Notes: generated by a model not told the origin, from the letters alone. A stretch of 5,161 nt of DNA from Oscillospiraceae bacterium (GCA_017440425.1 JAFSHJ010000136.1:1-5161); one strand, 5' to 3'; positions 1 through 5,110 are shown, counted from the first letter of the stretch. Numbers and translations are program-made.

Positions 1-45
1 CGCCTACGGCGGGTGAGAGGGGCGGGGAAGCCCCCGCAGGCATGT

Positions 46-114
46 CCGCGGACGAAACTGACGCTTGCGCTTACAGTTTCTTAAATTTCAAAAGCGGCAG
101 GTGCATTCCCGCGG
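46..114 (+). repeat. 69-bp CCGCGG-bounded hairpin element, copy 1
   Basis: The copy starts and ends with CCGCGG (46-51 and 109-114). It contains a perfect 7-bp stem, GAAACTG (54-60) with CAGTTTC (74-80), around the 13-nt loop ACGCTTGCGCTTA (61-73). The right end, GTGCATTCCCGCGG (101-114), is identical to copy 2, and the left end CCGCGGACGAAA is identical to copy 3. The middle (81-100) differs from both. Within the stem, C58-G76 and T59-A75 replace the T-A and C-G pairs of copy 2, so pairing is kept while sequence changes. No coding function is visible. Confidence 0.75.
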
Positions 115-145
115 CGACAACGCATTCGGCAGCGGTAAATAAAGC

Positions 146-183
146 CTCTCCCCATGGGAGAGGTGTCAGCTTGCTGACGGGGA
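146..183 (+). repeat. 38-bp double-hairpin repeat, copy 1
   Basis: It has two adjacent stem-loops: CTCTCCC/GGGAGAG (146-162), then GTCAGC/GCTGAC (165-178) with a very tight TT loop. By eye, 35 of 38 positions match the second copy at 342-379. It runs directly into another small stem, CGGGG/CCCCG (178-191), and a CCGGGC/GCCCGG hairpin (206-220), which leads to the second 69-bp element. It looks like a dispersed, REP-like intergenic repeat. No T-tract follows, so it is not an ordinary intrinsic terminator. Confidence 0.7.
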
Positions 184-228
184 AGCCCCCGCGGGCATAA
201 CCGCGCCGGGCCACGCCCGGGGGAATAT

Positions 229-297
229 CCGCGGTAAAAATCGACGCTTACGCTTACGATTTTTTTATGCAACTATAATTCAAGTGCATTCCCGCGG
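229..297 (+). repeat. 69-bp CCGCGG-bounded hairpin element, copy 2
   Basis: It is bounded by CCGCGG at 229-234 and 292-297, the same 63-bp offset as copies 1 and 3. The inner stem is AAAAATCG (236-243) with CGATTTTT (257-264) around the loop ACGCTTACGCTTA (244-256), which differs from the other copies at one base. By hand alignment it matches the reverse complement of copy 3 (4946-5014) at about 58 of 69 positions, including the shared string CAACTATAATTC (270-281). A further CCGCGG lies at 189-194. Confidence 0.78.
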
Positions 298-341
298 AGG
301 TGTCCGCATTCTGTTTACCCTCTCACCCGACAGGTCGGGAG

Positions 342-379
342 CTCTCCCAAAGGGAGAGGTGTCAGCTTGCTGGCGGGGA
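342..379 (+). repeat. 38-bp double-hairpin repeat, copy 2
   Basis: It has the CTCTCCC/GGGAGAG stem (342-358) followed by GTCAGC/GCTGGC (361-374), where one Watson-Crick pair of copy 1 becomes a G-T wobble. Another hairpin, CCCGAC/GTCGGG (326-339), sits immediately upstream. The repeat lies 33 bases beyond the stop codon of the minus-strand gene at 412-666. It could therefore form the 3' end of that transcript, although no U-tract follows on that strand. Confidence 0.7.
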
Positions 380-411
380 GAGGTAAAGTGCAGGGGAACA
401 GCATCAGCCGC

Positions 412-666
412 CTATTTTACCAGCAGCGTTATCAGCGATCCAACGGCGGCAGAGAGCAGACAGTAAACCGCAGTAATGGGTTTGCAGCGGAGCTTTCGTG
501 CGGCAGGAATGCGGAATTCATCGTTGAGACATTGATTTGCGGCAGAGGAAAGGGACCTGCCGGACTCCTCGGCATAGCTGTCGCGCACAAAAAAGATGGC
601 ACGTTCAAAGCGGTCGCTGTCAAGGGCACGCACCTCGACGATCTTTTTGTTTATGCCTTTCACCAA
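412..666 (-). CDS. Small hypothetical protein with C-terminal membrane segment
   Basis: An 84-residue protein that I do not assign to a named family. The start chosen is TTG (664-666), giving MVKGINKKIVEV; a GGAGG site at 676-680 stands 9 nt upstream, which is good spacing. The longer in-frame start at 765 adds 33 residues of A/T-rich sequence and has no such support. Residues 1-50 look soluble, with a probable strand (KKIVEVRA) and then a helix (DSDRFERAIFFVRDSYAE). Residues 63-83 (PITAVYCLLSAAVGSLITLLV) form one hydrophobic segment ending in Lys, so a C-terminally anchored membrane protein is likely. Codon third positions are G/C-rich like the transporter genes and unlike the DNA just upstream. 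From memory, short hypothetical proteins of Clostridia begin similarly with MVKG; this is not verified. It is divergent from the ABC operon and no functional link is evident. Confidence 0.6.
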   Translation of the reverse strand: MVKGINKKIVEVRALDSDRFERAIFFVRDSYAEESGRSLSSAANQCLNDEFRIPAARKLRCKPITAVYCLLSAAVGSLITLLVK

Positions 667-675
667 ATGGAAGCA

Positions 676-680
676 CCTCC
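676..680 (-). promoter_or_regulatory. Ribosome binding site of the 84-aa gene
   Basis: GGAGG on the minus strand, followed by T, lies 9 nt before the TTG at 664-666 and 12 nt before an in-frame GTG at 661-663. The spacing favours TTG, and this site is the main reason for preferring the minus-strand frame over the overlapping plus-strand one. Confidence 0.6.
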
Positions 681-711
681 GTAAAAATATTTTTCTGTTT
701 TTTGAATTAGA

Positions 712-740
712 ATTATATAAACGATTATTGACAGATAAAA
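712..740 (-). promoter_or_regulatory. Possible promoter of the 84-aa gene
   Basis: On the minus strand a perfect TATAAT occupies 717-712, which would place transcription start near 705 and leave a leader of about 40 nt. The hexamer 17 bases upstream (740-735, TTTTAT) is a poor -35 match, so the call rests on the -10 box and its location only. Confidence 0.35.
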
Positions 741-831
741 ACGAAAAAATTCGCACCCAAAACAAAGGTTAAAAAACGCTTTATTTGGGCGAAAAATATT
801 ACAAAATGTAAAGTTAAAACTAAAAATTGCG

Positions 832-942
832 GTTGAAAACTCTGTTGAAAACGTGGAAAACAATTCAGAAAAGGCTATTGTGAAGCGGTATTTCGGATTT
901 TGAAAAAAAGTTGGGGAAAAGTCGTTGAAAATGTGGAATAAC
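832..942 (+). repeat. Degenerate GTTGAAAAC / GTGGAAAAC repeats
   Basis: GTTGAAAAC occurs at 832-840 and 844-852 and is followed by GTGGAAAAC at 853-861. The pair recurs 80 bases later as GTTGAAAAT (924-932) plus GTGGAATAAC (933-942), with GTTGGGGAAAAG at 910-921. On the minus strand these read GTTTTCCAC and GTTTTCAAC, similar to the spacers between DnaA boxes in Firmicute origins, but no exact TTATCCACA is present. Confidence 0.45.
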
Positions 943-1031
943 TCGGAGTATAGAAAAATAGGACAAAAATTTGAAAAACAACAAAAAAACAAAATGTTTG
1001 AAAATATTAAGTCGCATAAACAGTTAAACGG

Positions 1032-1060
1032 TTGACAATCTGATAAAGGAGTATTACAAT
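1032..1060 (+). promoter_or_regulatory. Sigma-A-type promoter of the ABC operon
   Basis: A perfect -35 TTGACA (1032-1037) and a -10 TACAAT (1055-1060, five of six consensus bases) are separated by exactly 17 bp. Transcription should begin near 1067, leaving a leader of about 37 nt before the first start codon. That leader is too short for a riboswitch or for an attenuator like the one known upstream of Bacillus bmrCD, so any regulation probably acts at the promoter. Confidence 0.75.
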
Positions 1061-1103
1061 ATATATTGGCTGTAAACGAAAAAGCGAAAGAGAACGGAGT
1101 GAG

Positions 1104-2858
1104 TTGCGGAAGATGTTTAAATACTTGAAAAAGTACATAATTCTCGGCGTGATAGCCGCAGTGTTTATGGTTGGAGAGGTCTCGATGGACCTTTTGCAGC
1201 CTGCGCTGATGCGTACAATCGTGGACGAGGGTGTACTTGGTCTCTCCAACAACGGGATCGGAAACATTGAACTGATCATATCCACCGGCATAAGAATGAT
1301 AGGCACGGTTGCCCTTGGCGGAATTTGCGGCGTGCTTTGCGGCGTGTTCACCAACCTGTGCAGCCACAACTTTGCAAATGCCGTGCGTAAAGATACCTTT
1401 AAAAAGATACTGTCCCTCTCTTTTCAGCAGACGGGCAAGTTTACCACCGGCTCATTGATAACCCGAGTCACCAACGACGTAACACAGCTGCAGCATCTGG
1501 TTGGAATGTGCGTCCGCGGATTTGTCAGAAGTTTGGTAATGTTTGCGGGAGGCATCTTCTGCATGCTGTCCCTCAACAGAAGCTTCGGCACCGTTGCGGT
1601 CATTGCTTTCCCCGTTCTTGTCCTCAGCGTGCTTCTTATAATAAGAAAGGTGAGCCCCAAATTTGCAATTTTGCAGAGCAAGCTGGATAAGCTGAACAAC
1701 GTTTTGCAGGAAAACATTACGGGTATGCGAGTTGTAAAGGCGTTTGTCCGTGAAGATCACGAGAGAAAGCGCTTTGGAGATGCCAACGCAGACCTGGTTG
1801 GAACACAGCTCAACATTTTGACTCTTTTCTCCTTCATGGGTCCCATAATGAACATCGTGCTCAACCTGGCTGTTGTCGCCGTCATCTACATCGGCGGAAT
1901 AGAGGTGCAGTCGGGCATTGCAACCCCCGGTGACGTAATGGCAGCCATCACCTATCTCTCTCAGGTGCTTGGCAGCGCAATGATGATCGCAATGATGTTC
2001 CAGATGGTATCCCGCGGATTGGCATCCTACCGCAGAATCAAGGAAGTTCTCTCCTGCGAGCCTGCCGTTGCGGAAGGCAAGGGAGTTGCCGAACAAAATC
2101 AGCAGAAGAAGGGACGCATCGAGTTCAAAAACGTCTCCTTCTCCTATCCCGAGAGCAGCGGCGAATGCGTGCTTAAAGATATTGACCTGACCATTAAAGC
2201 AGGGGAGACGGTGGGCTTCCTCGGTGCGACGGGCAGCGGTAAATCCACCTTGGTTAACCTCGTGCCCCGCTTTTACGATGTCACCGAGGGCGAACTGCTG
2301 GTCGACGGCGTAAACGTAAAGGACTATAAGAAGAAAGATTTGAGAAACAAGGTTGCCATTGCCCTGCAGAAGAGCGAGCTTTTCAGCACAAGCATAAAGG
2401 AGAACATCCTTTGGGGCAAGCCTGACGCCACCGACGAAGAGGTGGATAAGGCAGCCAAAGCGGCTCAGGCAATGGAATTCATCTCCACGCAGCCCGAGGG
2501 CATGGATTCTATGGTTGCAGAGAAGGGCATGAGCCTCTCCGGCGGACAGAAGCAGCGACTCTCCATAAGCCGCGCCATAATAAAGGATGCGGATATACTC
2601 ATATTCGATGACGCAACGAGTGCGCTGGACCTCAAGACCGAGGCAAACCTCTACAAAGCGCTGCGTGAGGATTACGAAGATGTGACAAAGCTGATAATTG
2701 CCCAGCGAATCGCATCCGTAAAGGGCGCAGACCGCATTGTTGTTCTGGATAACGGCGGTATCTCTGCCGTGGGCTCTCACGAAGAGCTTATGGAAACCAG
2801 CGATATCTACCGTGATATCTATATGTCCCAGCTGAAGGGAGGCGCTGAAAATGAGTGA
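1104..2858 (+). CDS. Heterodimeric ABC exporter, subunit with degenerate ATP site
   Basis: A 584-residue type IV ABC half-transporter: a six-helix membrane domain (about residues 11-310; helices near 11-35, 58-83, 132-158, 160-180, 238-262, 275-302) fused to a nucleotide-binding domain (about 338-580). Visible motifs are A-loop Tyr348, Walker A GATGSGKST (374-382), Q-loop Gln422, signature LSGGQ (478-482), Walker B ILIFDD (498-503), D-loop SALD (506-509) and AQR (533-535). Asp503 replaces the catalytic Glu and Gln534 replaces the H-loop His, so this ATP site should hydrolyse poorly. TM287, LmrC and BmrC are known for the same pattern, and the length fits them. The intact LSGGQ serves the partner's catalytic site. 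The start is TTG 1104, 4 nt after GGAG (1096-1099); in-frame ATG 1113 (MFKYLKKY) is a real alternative but lies 13 nt from that site. It forms an operon with the next gene. The substrate is unknown; drug or lipid export is inferred from the family. Confidence 0.95.
   Translation: MRKMFKYLKKYIILGVIAAVFMVGEVSMDLLQPALMRTIVDEGVLGLSNNGIGNIELIISTGIRMIGTVALGGICGVLCGVFTNLCSHNFANAVRKDTFKKILSLSFQQTGKFTTGSLITRVTNDVTQLQHLVGMCVRGFVRSLVMFAGGIFCMLSLNRSFGTVAVIAFPVLVLSVLLIIRKVSPKFAILQSKLDKLNNVLQENITGMRVVKAFVREDHERKRFGDANADLVGTQLNILTLFSFMGPIMNIVLNLAVVAVIYIGGIEVQSGIATPGDVMAAITYLSQVLGSAMMIAMMFQMVSRGLASYRRIKEVLSCEPAVAEGKGVAEQNQQKKGRIEFKNVSFSYPESSGECVLKDIDLTIKAGETVGFLGATGSGKSTLVNLVPRFYDVTEGELLVDGVNVKDYKKKDLRNKVAIALQKSELFSTSIKENILWGKPDATDEEVDKAAKAAQAMEFISTQPEGMDSMVAEKGMSLSGGQKQRLSISRAIIKDADILIFDDATSALDLKTEANLYKALREDYEDVTKLIIAQRIASVKGADRIVVLDNGGISAVGSHEELMETSDIYRDIYMSQLKGGAENE
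2837..2842 (+). promoter_or_regulatory. Ribosome binding site of the second ABC gene
   Basis: GGGAGG lies inside the 3' end of the first transporter gene, 8 nt before ATG 2851. It decides that start over the in-frame ATG at 2872. The start also precedes the upstream stop (TGA 2856-2858), so the two genes overlap by 8 nt and translation is probably coupled. Confidence 0.85.
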
Positions 2859-4707
2859 TAAAAGAGAAGAGATGAGAAAAGATCAGCCTCCTATGCGACC
2901 CGGACCCGGCGGTCCCGGCAGAGGACCCGGCAGAGGCGGTCCCGGCGGAAGGTTTGCAATGCCCGTTGAAAAGCCGAAGAACGCAGGCGCCACACTCAAA
3001 CGCCTGGTCAAATATTTCAAAAAAGAACTCAACATGGTAATTGCCCTTGTTTTGGTGGTTGTAATGGTGGTTTGTCTCTCCATTGTGGCTCCCAAGCTGC
3101 AGAGTGAGGCCATCGACAGCATCACAATCGGTGAATTCGGTCGTCTGCCCTCCATCCTCGGCGTAATGCTGGGCGCTTACCTCATTTCCGCAGGCTTCAC
3201 CTGGGGACAGACCATTCTCAGCGCAAGACTCAGTCAAAAGATAGTCCGGCACATGAGAGAAGAGCTGTTTGACAAGATCATGAAGCTCCCCATAAAATAT
3301 CTGGACAGACATCCCCACGGCGACGTAATGAGCCGTATGACCAACGATATCGAGAACATCTCCAACACGGTGTCCCAGTCTTTGGGTTCGCTGGTCAGCG
3401 GTCTGCTCACCATCATCGGAACGGTCACCATGATGGTATCTCTCTGCTGGCAGCTGGCACTCATCTCCTGCATCACCGTGGTGCTCACCGTTGTCACCAC
3501 AAAGATACTCTCCAAAAAGATGCGTATCTTCTATCGCCGTCAGCAGCGCCTGCTGGGTACTCTCAACAGCACCGTTGAAGAGATGGTCACCGGATACAAG
3601 ACGGTGGTCGCCTACAACCATCAGGATATAGTATACGAAGATTTTGCAAGAACCTCCGAAGAATACAAAAAAGTGGGCATCAAGGCAGAGGTGCTGGGCG
3701 GCTCTATGGGCCCCATAATGAACCTGATAAACAACATCGGTTTCGTTATCATTGCCGCATTCGGCGGATATTTTGCCATCAACGGTATCATCTCCGTTGG
3801 TATCATCTCCGCATTCATCATCTACGCAAAGCAGTTCGGACGTCCCATCAACGAGATAGCGCAGCTTTACGGACAGATACAGACCGCCATTGCAGGTTCC
3901 GAGCGTGTGTTTGCCATCCTTGACGAGACAGAAGAGGACAAGGGCGGCAGCGGCAATATGGAAAACGCAGAGGGAATCATCTCCTTCAAAAACGTAAACT
4001 TCGGCTACACGCCCGAAAAGCAGGTGATTTTCGATTTCAACCTTGACATTAAAAACGGACAGAAGATAGCGCTGGTCGGTGCAACGGGCAGCGGCAAGAC
4101 CACCATTGTTAACCTGCTGATGCGCTTCTATGACGTAGATAGCGGTGAGATACTCATTGACGGCGTGAACGTCAGGGATATCGACTGCGACGAGCTGCGC
4201 AGACACACCGCAATGGTTCTGCAGGATACGGTGCTCTTCTCCGACACCGTCAGAAACAACCTGAAATATTCCAACATCAATGCCTCCGACGAGGAGATGG
4301 TGGAAGCCGCCAAGCTGAGCAACTGCCACGGAATGATCACCAAGCTGAAAAACGGCTACGATACCCAGCTTGTTGAGGCGGGACAGAATCTCAGTCAGGG
4401 ACAGCGCCAGCTGCTCACCATTGGACGTGCGTTCCTTGCAAATCCCACAATCCTCATTCTGGACGAGGCAACCTCCAGCGTTGACACCCGCACCGAGAAG
4501 AACATTCAGAATGCAATGGTCAACCTGATGAAGAACCGCACCAGCATAATTATTGCACACCGTCTCTCCACCATTCAGGATGCGGATGTGATAGTGGTTA
4601 TGGATAAGGGCAGAATTGTTGAAACAGGCTGCCACGACGAGCTTATTGCCAAGAAGGGCCGCTACTACGAGCTCTATATGACACAGTTCGCCGGCAACGA
4701 AATATGA
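2851..4707 (+). CDS. Heterodimeric ABC exporter, catalytic subunit
   Basis: A 618-residue type IV ABC half-transporter that partners the product of the preceding overlapping gene. Residues 13-35 are a Gly/Pro/Arg-rich cytoplasmic tail containing repeated GPGR. The membrane domain spans about 58-345 (helices near 60-80, 100-122, 177-199, 201-220, 286-310, 312-327). The nucleotide-binding domain (about 376-612) has A-loop Tyr386, Walker A GATGSGKTT (410-418), Q-loop Gln458, signature LSQGQ (514-518), Walker B ILILDE (534-539) with catalytic Glu539, D-loop SSVD (542-545) and H-loop His570. This site is fully catalytic; only the signature departs from consensus, and that signature faces the partner's degenerate site. 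The C-terminal half closely resembles, from memory, TM288 of Thermotoga TM287/288. The pair is expected to form one exporter in the cytoplasmic membrane, driven mainly by hydrolysis at this subunit's site. An intrinsic terminator follows the stop within 10 nt. The substrate is unknown. Confidence 0.96.
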   Translation: MSDKREEMRKDQPPMRPGPGGPGRGPGRGGPGGRFAMPVEKPKNAGATLKRLVKYFKKELNMVIALVLVVVMVVCLSIVAPKLQSEAIDSITIGEFGRLPSILGVMLGAYLISAGFTWGQTILSARLSQKIVRHMREELFDKIMKLPIKYLDRHPHGDVMSRMTNDIENISNTVSQSLGSLVSGLLTIIGTVTMMVSLCWQLALISCITVVLTVVTTKILSKKMRIFYRRQQRLLGTLNSTVEEMVTGYKTVVAYNHQDIVYEDFARTSEEYKKVGIKAEVLGGSMGPIMNLINNIGFVIIAAFGGYFAINGIISVGIISAFIIYAKQFGRPINEIAQLYGQIQTAIAGSERVFAILDETEEDKGGSGNMENAEGIISFKNVNFGYTPEKQVIFDFNLDIKNGQKIALVGATGSGKTTIVNLLMRFYDVDSGEILIDGVNVRDIDCDELRRHTAMVLQDTVLFSDTVRNNLKYSNINASDEEMVEAAKLSNCHGMITKLKNGYDTQLVEAGQNLSQGQRQLLTIGRAFLANPTILILDEATSSVDTRTEKNIQNAMVNLMKNRTSIIIAHRLSTIQDADVIVVMDKGRIVETGCHDELIAKKGRYYELYMTQFAGNEI

Positions 4708-4709
4708 TT

Positions 4710-4739
4710 AAAACCTCCCGCTTCGGCGGGAGGTTTTTT
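4710..4739 (+). terminator. Intrinsic terminator of the ABC operon
   Basis: CCTCCCGC (4714-4721), loop TTCG, GCGGGAGG (4726-4733), followed by six T (4734-4739). Four A (4710-4713) precede the stem and pair with the first T bases, so it may also stop transcription arriving on the minus strand. It starts just after the stop codon, so no third gene belongs to the operon. Confidence 0.95.
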
Positions 4740-4844
4740 AAAATTCAAAATCGAAAAGTGCACTTACTGTGGAGGGAGGTGCTTATTAAGATATTAGCTT
4801 TAGAACGCCACACTCCGTGTGACGTTTTGTTTAGTATATTTATG

Positions 4845-4904
4845 TTGCGCCGAGCGCAAGGAGTTGGCCTGCTCGGCCAGAGCCAAAGGGACTCGTCCCT
4901 TTGG
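4845..4904 (+). repeat. Three tandem perfect hairpins
   Basis: The stems are TTGCGC/GCGCAA with loop CGA (4845-4859), TGGCC/GGCCA with loop TGCTC (4865-4879), and CCAAAGGGA/TCCCTTTGG with loop CTCG (4883-4904), which can also pair one more step to leave a 2-nt loop. They are separated by only 5 and 3 bases. No U-tract follows on either strand, so they do not look like terminators. The form suits a dispersed structured intergenic repeat. Confidence 0.65.
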
Positions 4905-4912
4905 AATCCCGT
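4897..4912 (+). repeat. 16-bp direct repeat, copy 1
   Basis: CCCTTTGGAATCCCGT occurs here exactly as at 5037-5052, 140 bases downstream. Each copy follows or overlaps the right arm of a hairpin, so it is probably the edge of a common repeat module whose hairpin part varies. Confidence 0.7.
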
Positions 4913-4945
4913 TAACGCTCCGCGGATAAACAACAAGTGCCTTCT

Positions 4946-5014
4946 CCGCGGGAAAGTGCCAGAATTATAGTTGAATAAAAAAATCGTAAGCGCAAGCGTT
5001 GATTTCGTCCGCGG
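4946..5014 (-). repeat. 69-bp CCGCGG-bounded hairpin element, copy 3 (inverted)
   Basis: It is bounded by CCGCGG at 4946-4951 and 5009-5014, the same 63-bp offset as the two left copies but in the opposite orientation. Read on the plus strand, the stem is AAATC (4981-4985) with GATTT (5001-5005), a G4986-T5000 wobble, and the loop TAAGCGCAAGCGT (4987-4999), the exact reverse complement of the copy 1 loop. Together with copies 1 and 2 it brackets the 84-aa gene and the transporter operon. Confidence 0.78.
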
Positions 5015-5036
5015 TCATGGGAGCGGAGGCTCTCCG

Positions 5037-5052
5037 CCCTTTGGAATCCCGT
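5037..5052 (+). repeat. 16-bp direct repeat, copy 2
   Basis: An exact second copy of CCCTTTGGAATCCCGT (first at 4897-4912). It overlaps the right arm of the GCGGAG/CTCCGC hairpin (5023-5037) and lies immediately beyond the inverted 69-bp element. Confidence 0.7.
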
Positions 5053-5067
5053 GATTTGGGCGCGATA

Positions 5068-5100
5068 ATAAAAAAACGAGGCAGTCCAAAGACTGCCTCG
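5068..5100 (-). terminator. Intrinsic terminator of the right-edge minus-strand gene
   Basis: A 10-bp perfect stem, CGAGGCAGTC (5077-5086) with GACTGCCTCG (5091-5100), has a 4-nt loop. Seven A on the plus strand (5070-5076) form a U-tract when read on the minus strand. It begins 10 nt after the stop codon of the partial gene at 5111-5161, so it terminates that gene. Confidence 0.9.
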
Positions 5101-5110
5101 TCGATAATTT

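Larger units (their letters stand above)
1..411. other. Gene-free left region made of hairpin repeats
   Basis: I see no supportable gene here. The stretch is a chain of short GC-rich stem-loops: CGCC/GGCG at 1-11, GCGGGG/CCCCGC at 22-37, CCTCTCCC/GGGAGAGG at 145-163, GTCAGC/GCTGAC at 165-178, CGGGG/CCCCG at 178-191, CCGGGC/GCCCGG at 206-220, CCCGAC/GTCGGG at 326-339 and CTCTCCC/GGGAGAG at 342-358. Two dispersed repeat types, listed separately, account for most of it. The short open frames that cross it are built from the repeats and have no ribosome binding site of note. Confidence 0.75.
667..1103. other. A-rich divergent intergenic region
   Basis: This region separates the 84-aa gene from the transporter operon and is much richer in A than the genes on either side. 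I see no gene in it: minus-strand frames that cross it translate to Phe/Ser-rich low-complexity protein. It contains the promoters of both flanking transcripts, a set of GTTGAAAA/GTGGAAAA repeats (832-942) and a small dyad, TTACA-AAA-TGTAA, at 799-811. It may be the control region for one or both transcripts. Confidence 0.6.
4740..5067. other. Gene-free right region of hairpin repeats
   Basis: This stretch lies between two converging transcripts and contains no gene I can support. An imperfect stem AACGCCACAC/GTGTGACGTT (4804-4826, one mismatch) is followed by T-rich DNA. Further along are three tandem hairpins (4845-4904), a 16-bp direct repeat, the inverted 69-bp element and a GCGGAG/CTCCGC stem (5023-5037). 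A GGAGGGAGG string near 4771 is not followed by a usable start with a plausible protein; the open frame there only translates repeat DNA. Confidence 0.7.

Noticed and set aside
236..266. Intrinsic terminator at AAAAATCG...CGATTTTT plus T-tract
   Set aside because: The stem is almost all A-T with a 13-nt loop. The loop, not the T-tract, is conserved among copies, so it is better explained as part of the 69-bp element.
23..380. Possible CRISPR array from the repeated GC-rich units
   Set aside because: There are only two or three copies with unequal spacing, the repeats themselves diverge, there is no regular spacer length and there are no cas genes.
367..684. A 105-codon plus-strand frame opposite the 84-aa gene
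   Set aside because: It begins inside a repeat with no good ribosome site. The minus-strand frame has better start signals and a more protein-like product.
728..756. Plus-strand promoter from the perfect TTGACA at 728-733
   Set aside because: There is no -10-like hexamer at 16-18 bp; the corresponding bases read TCGCAC.
832..942. Replication origin
   Set aside because: No exact TTATCCACA box, no dnaA or dnaN nearby, and ordinary genes on both sides; only the spacer-like motif is present.
660..1367. A 235-codon minus-strand frame crossing the A-rich spacer
   Set aside because: The product is Phe/Ser/Asn-rich low-complexity sequence, and it overlaps the operon promoter and the start of the exporter gene.
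1452..2780. A 442-codon open frame antisense to the first exporter gene
   Set aside because: Same reasoning: it is a codon-bias shadow of a real gene with intact motifs on the other strand.
2788..4635. A 615-codon open frame antisense to the second exporter gene
   Set aside because: It mirrors a strongly conserved ABC gene, has no recognisable domain or ribosome site, and its His/Cys-rich product follows from the codon use of the sense strand.
4704..4970. A plus-strand frame starting at an ATGA overlap with the exporter stop, resembling a third operon gene
   Set aside because: It translates straight through the operon terminator and the hairpin repeats, so the overlap is coincidental.
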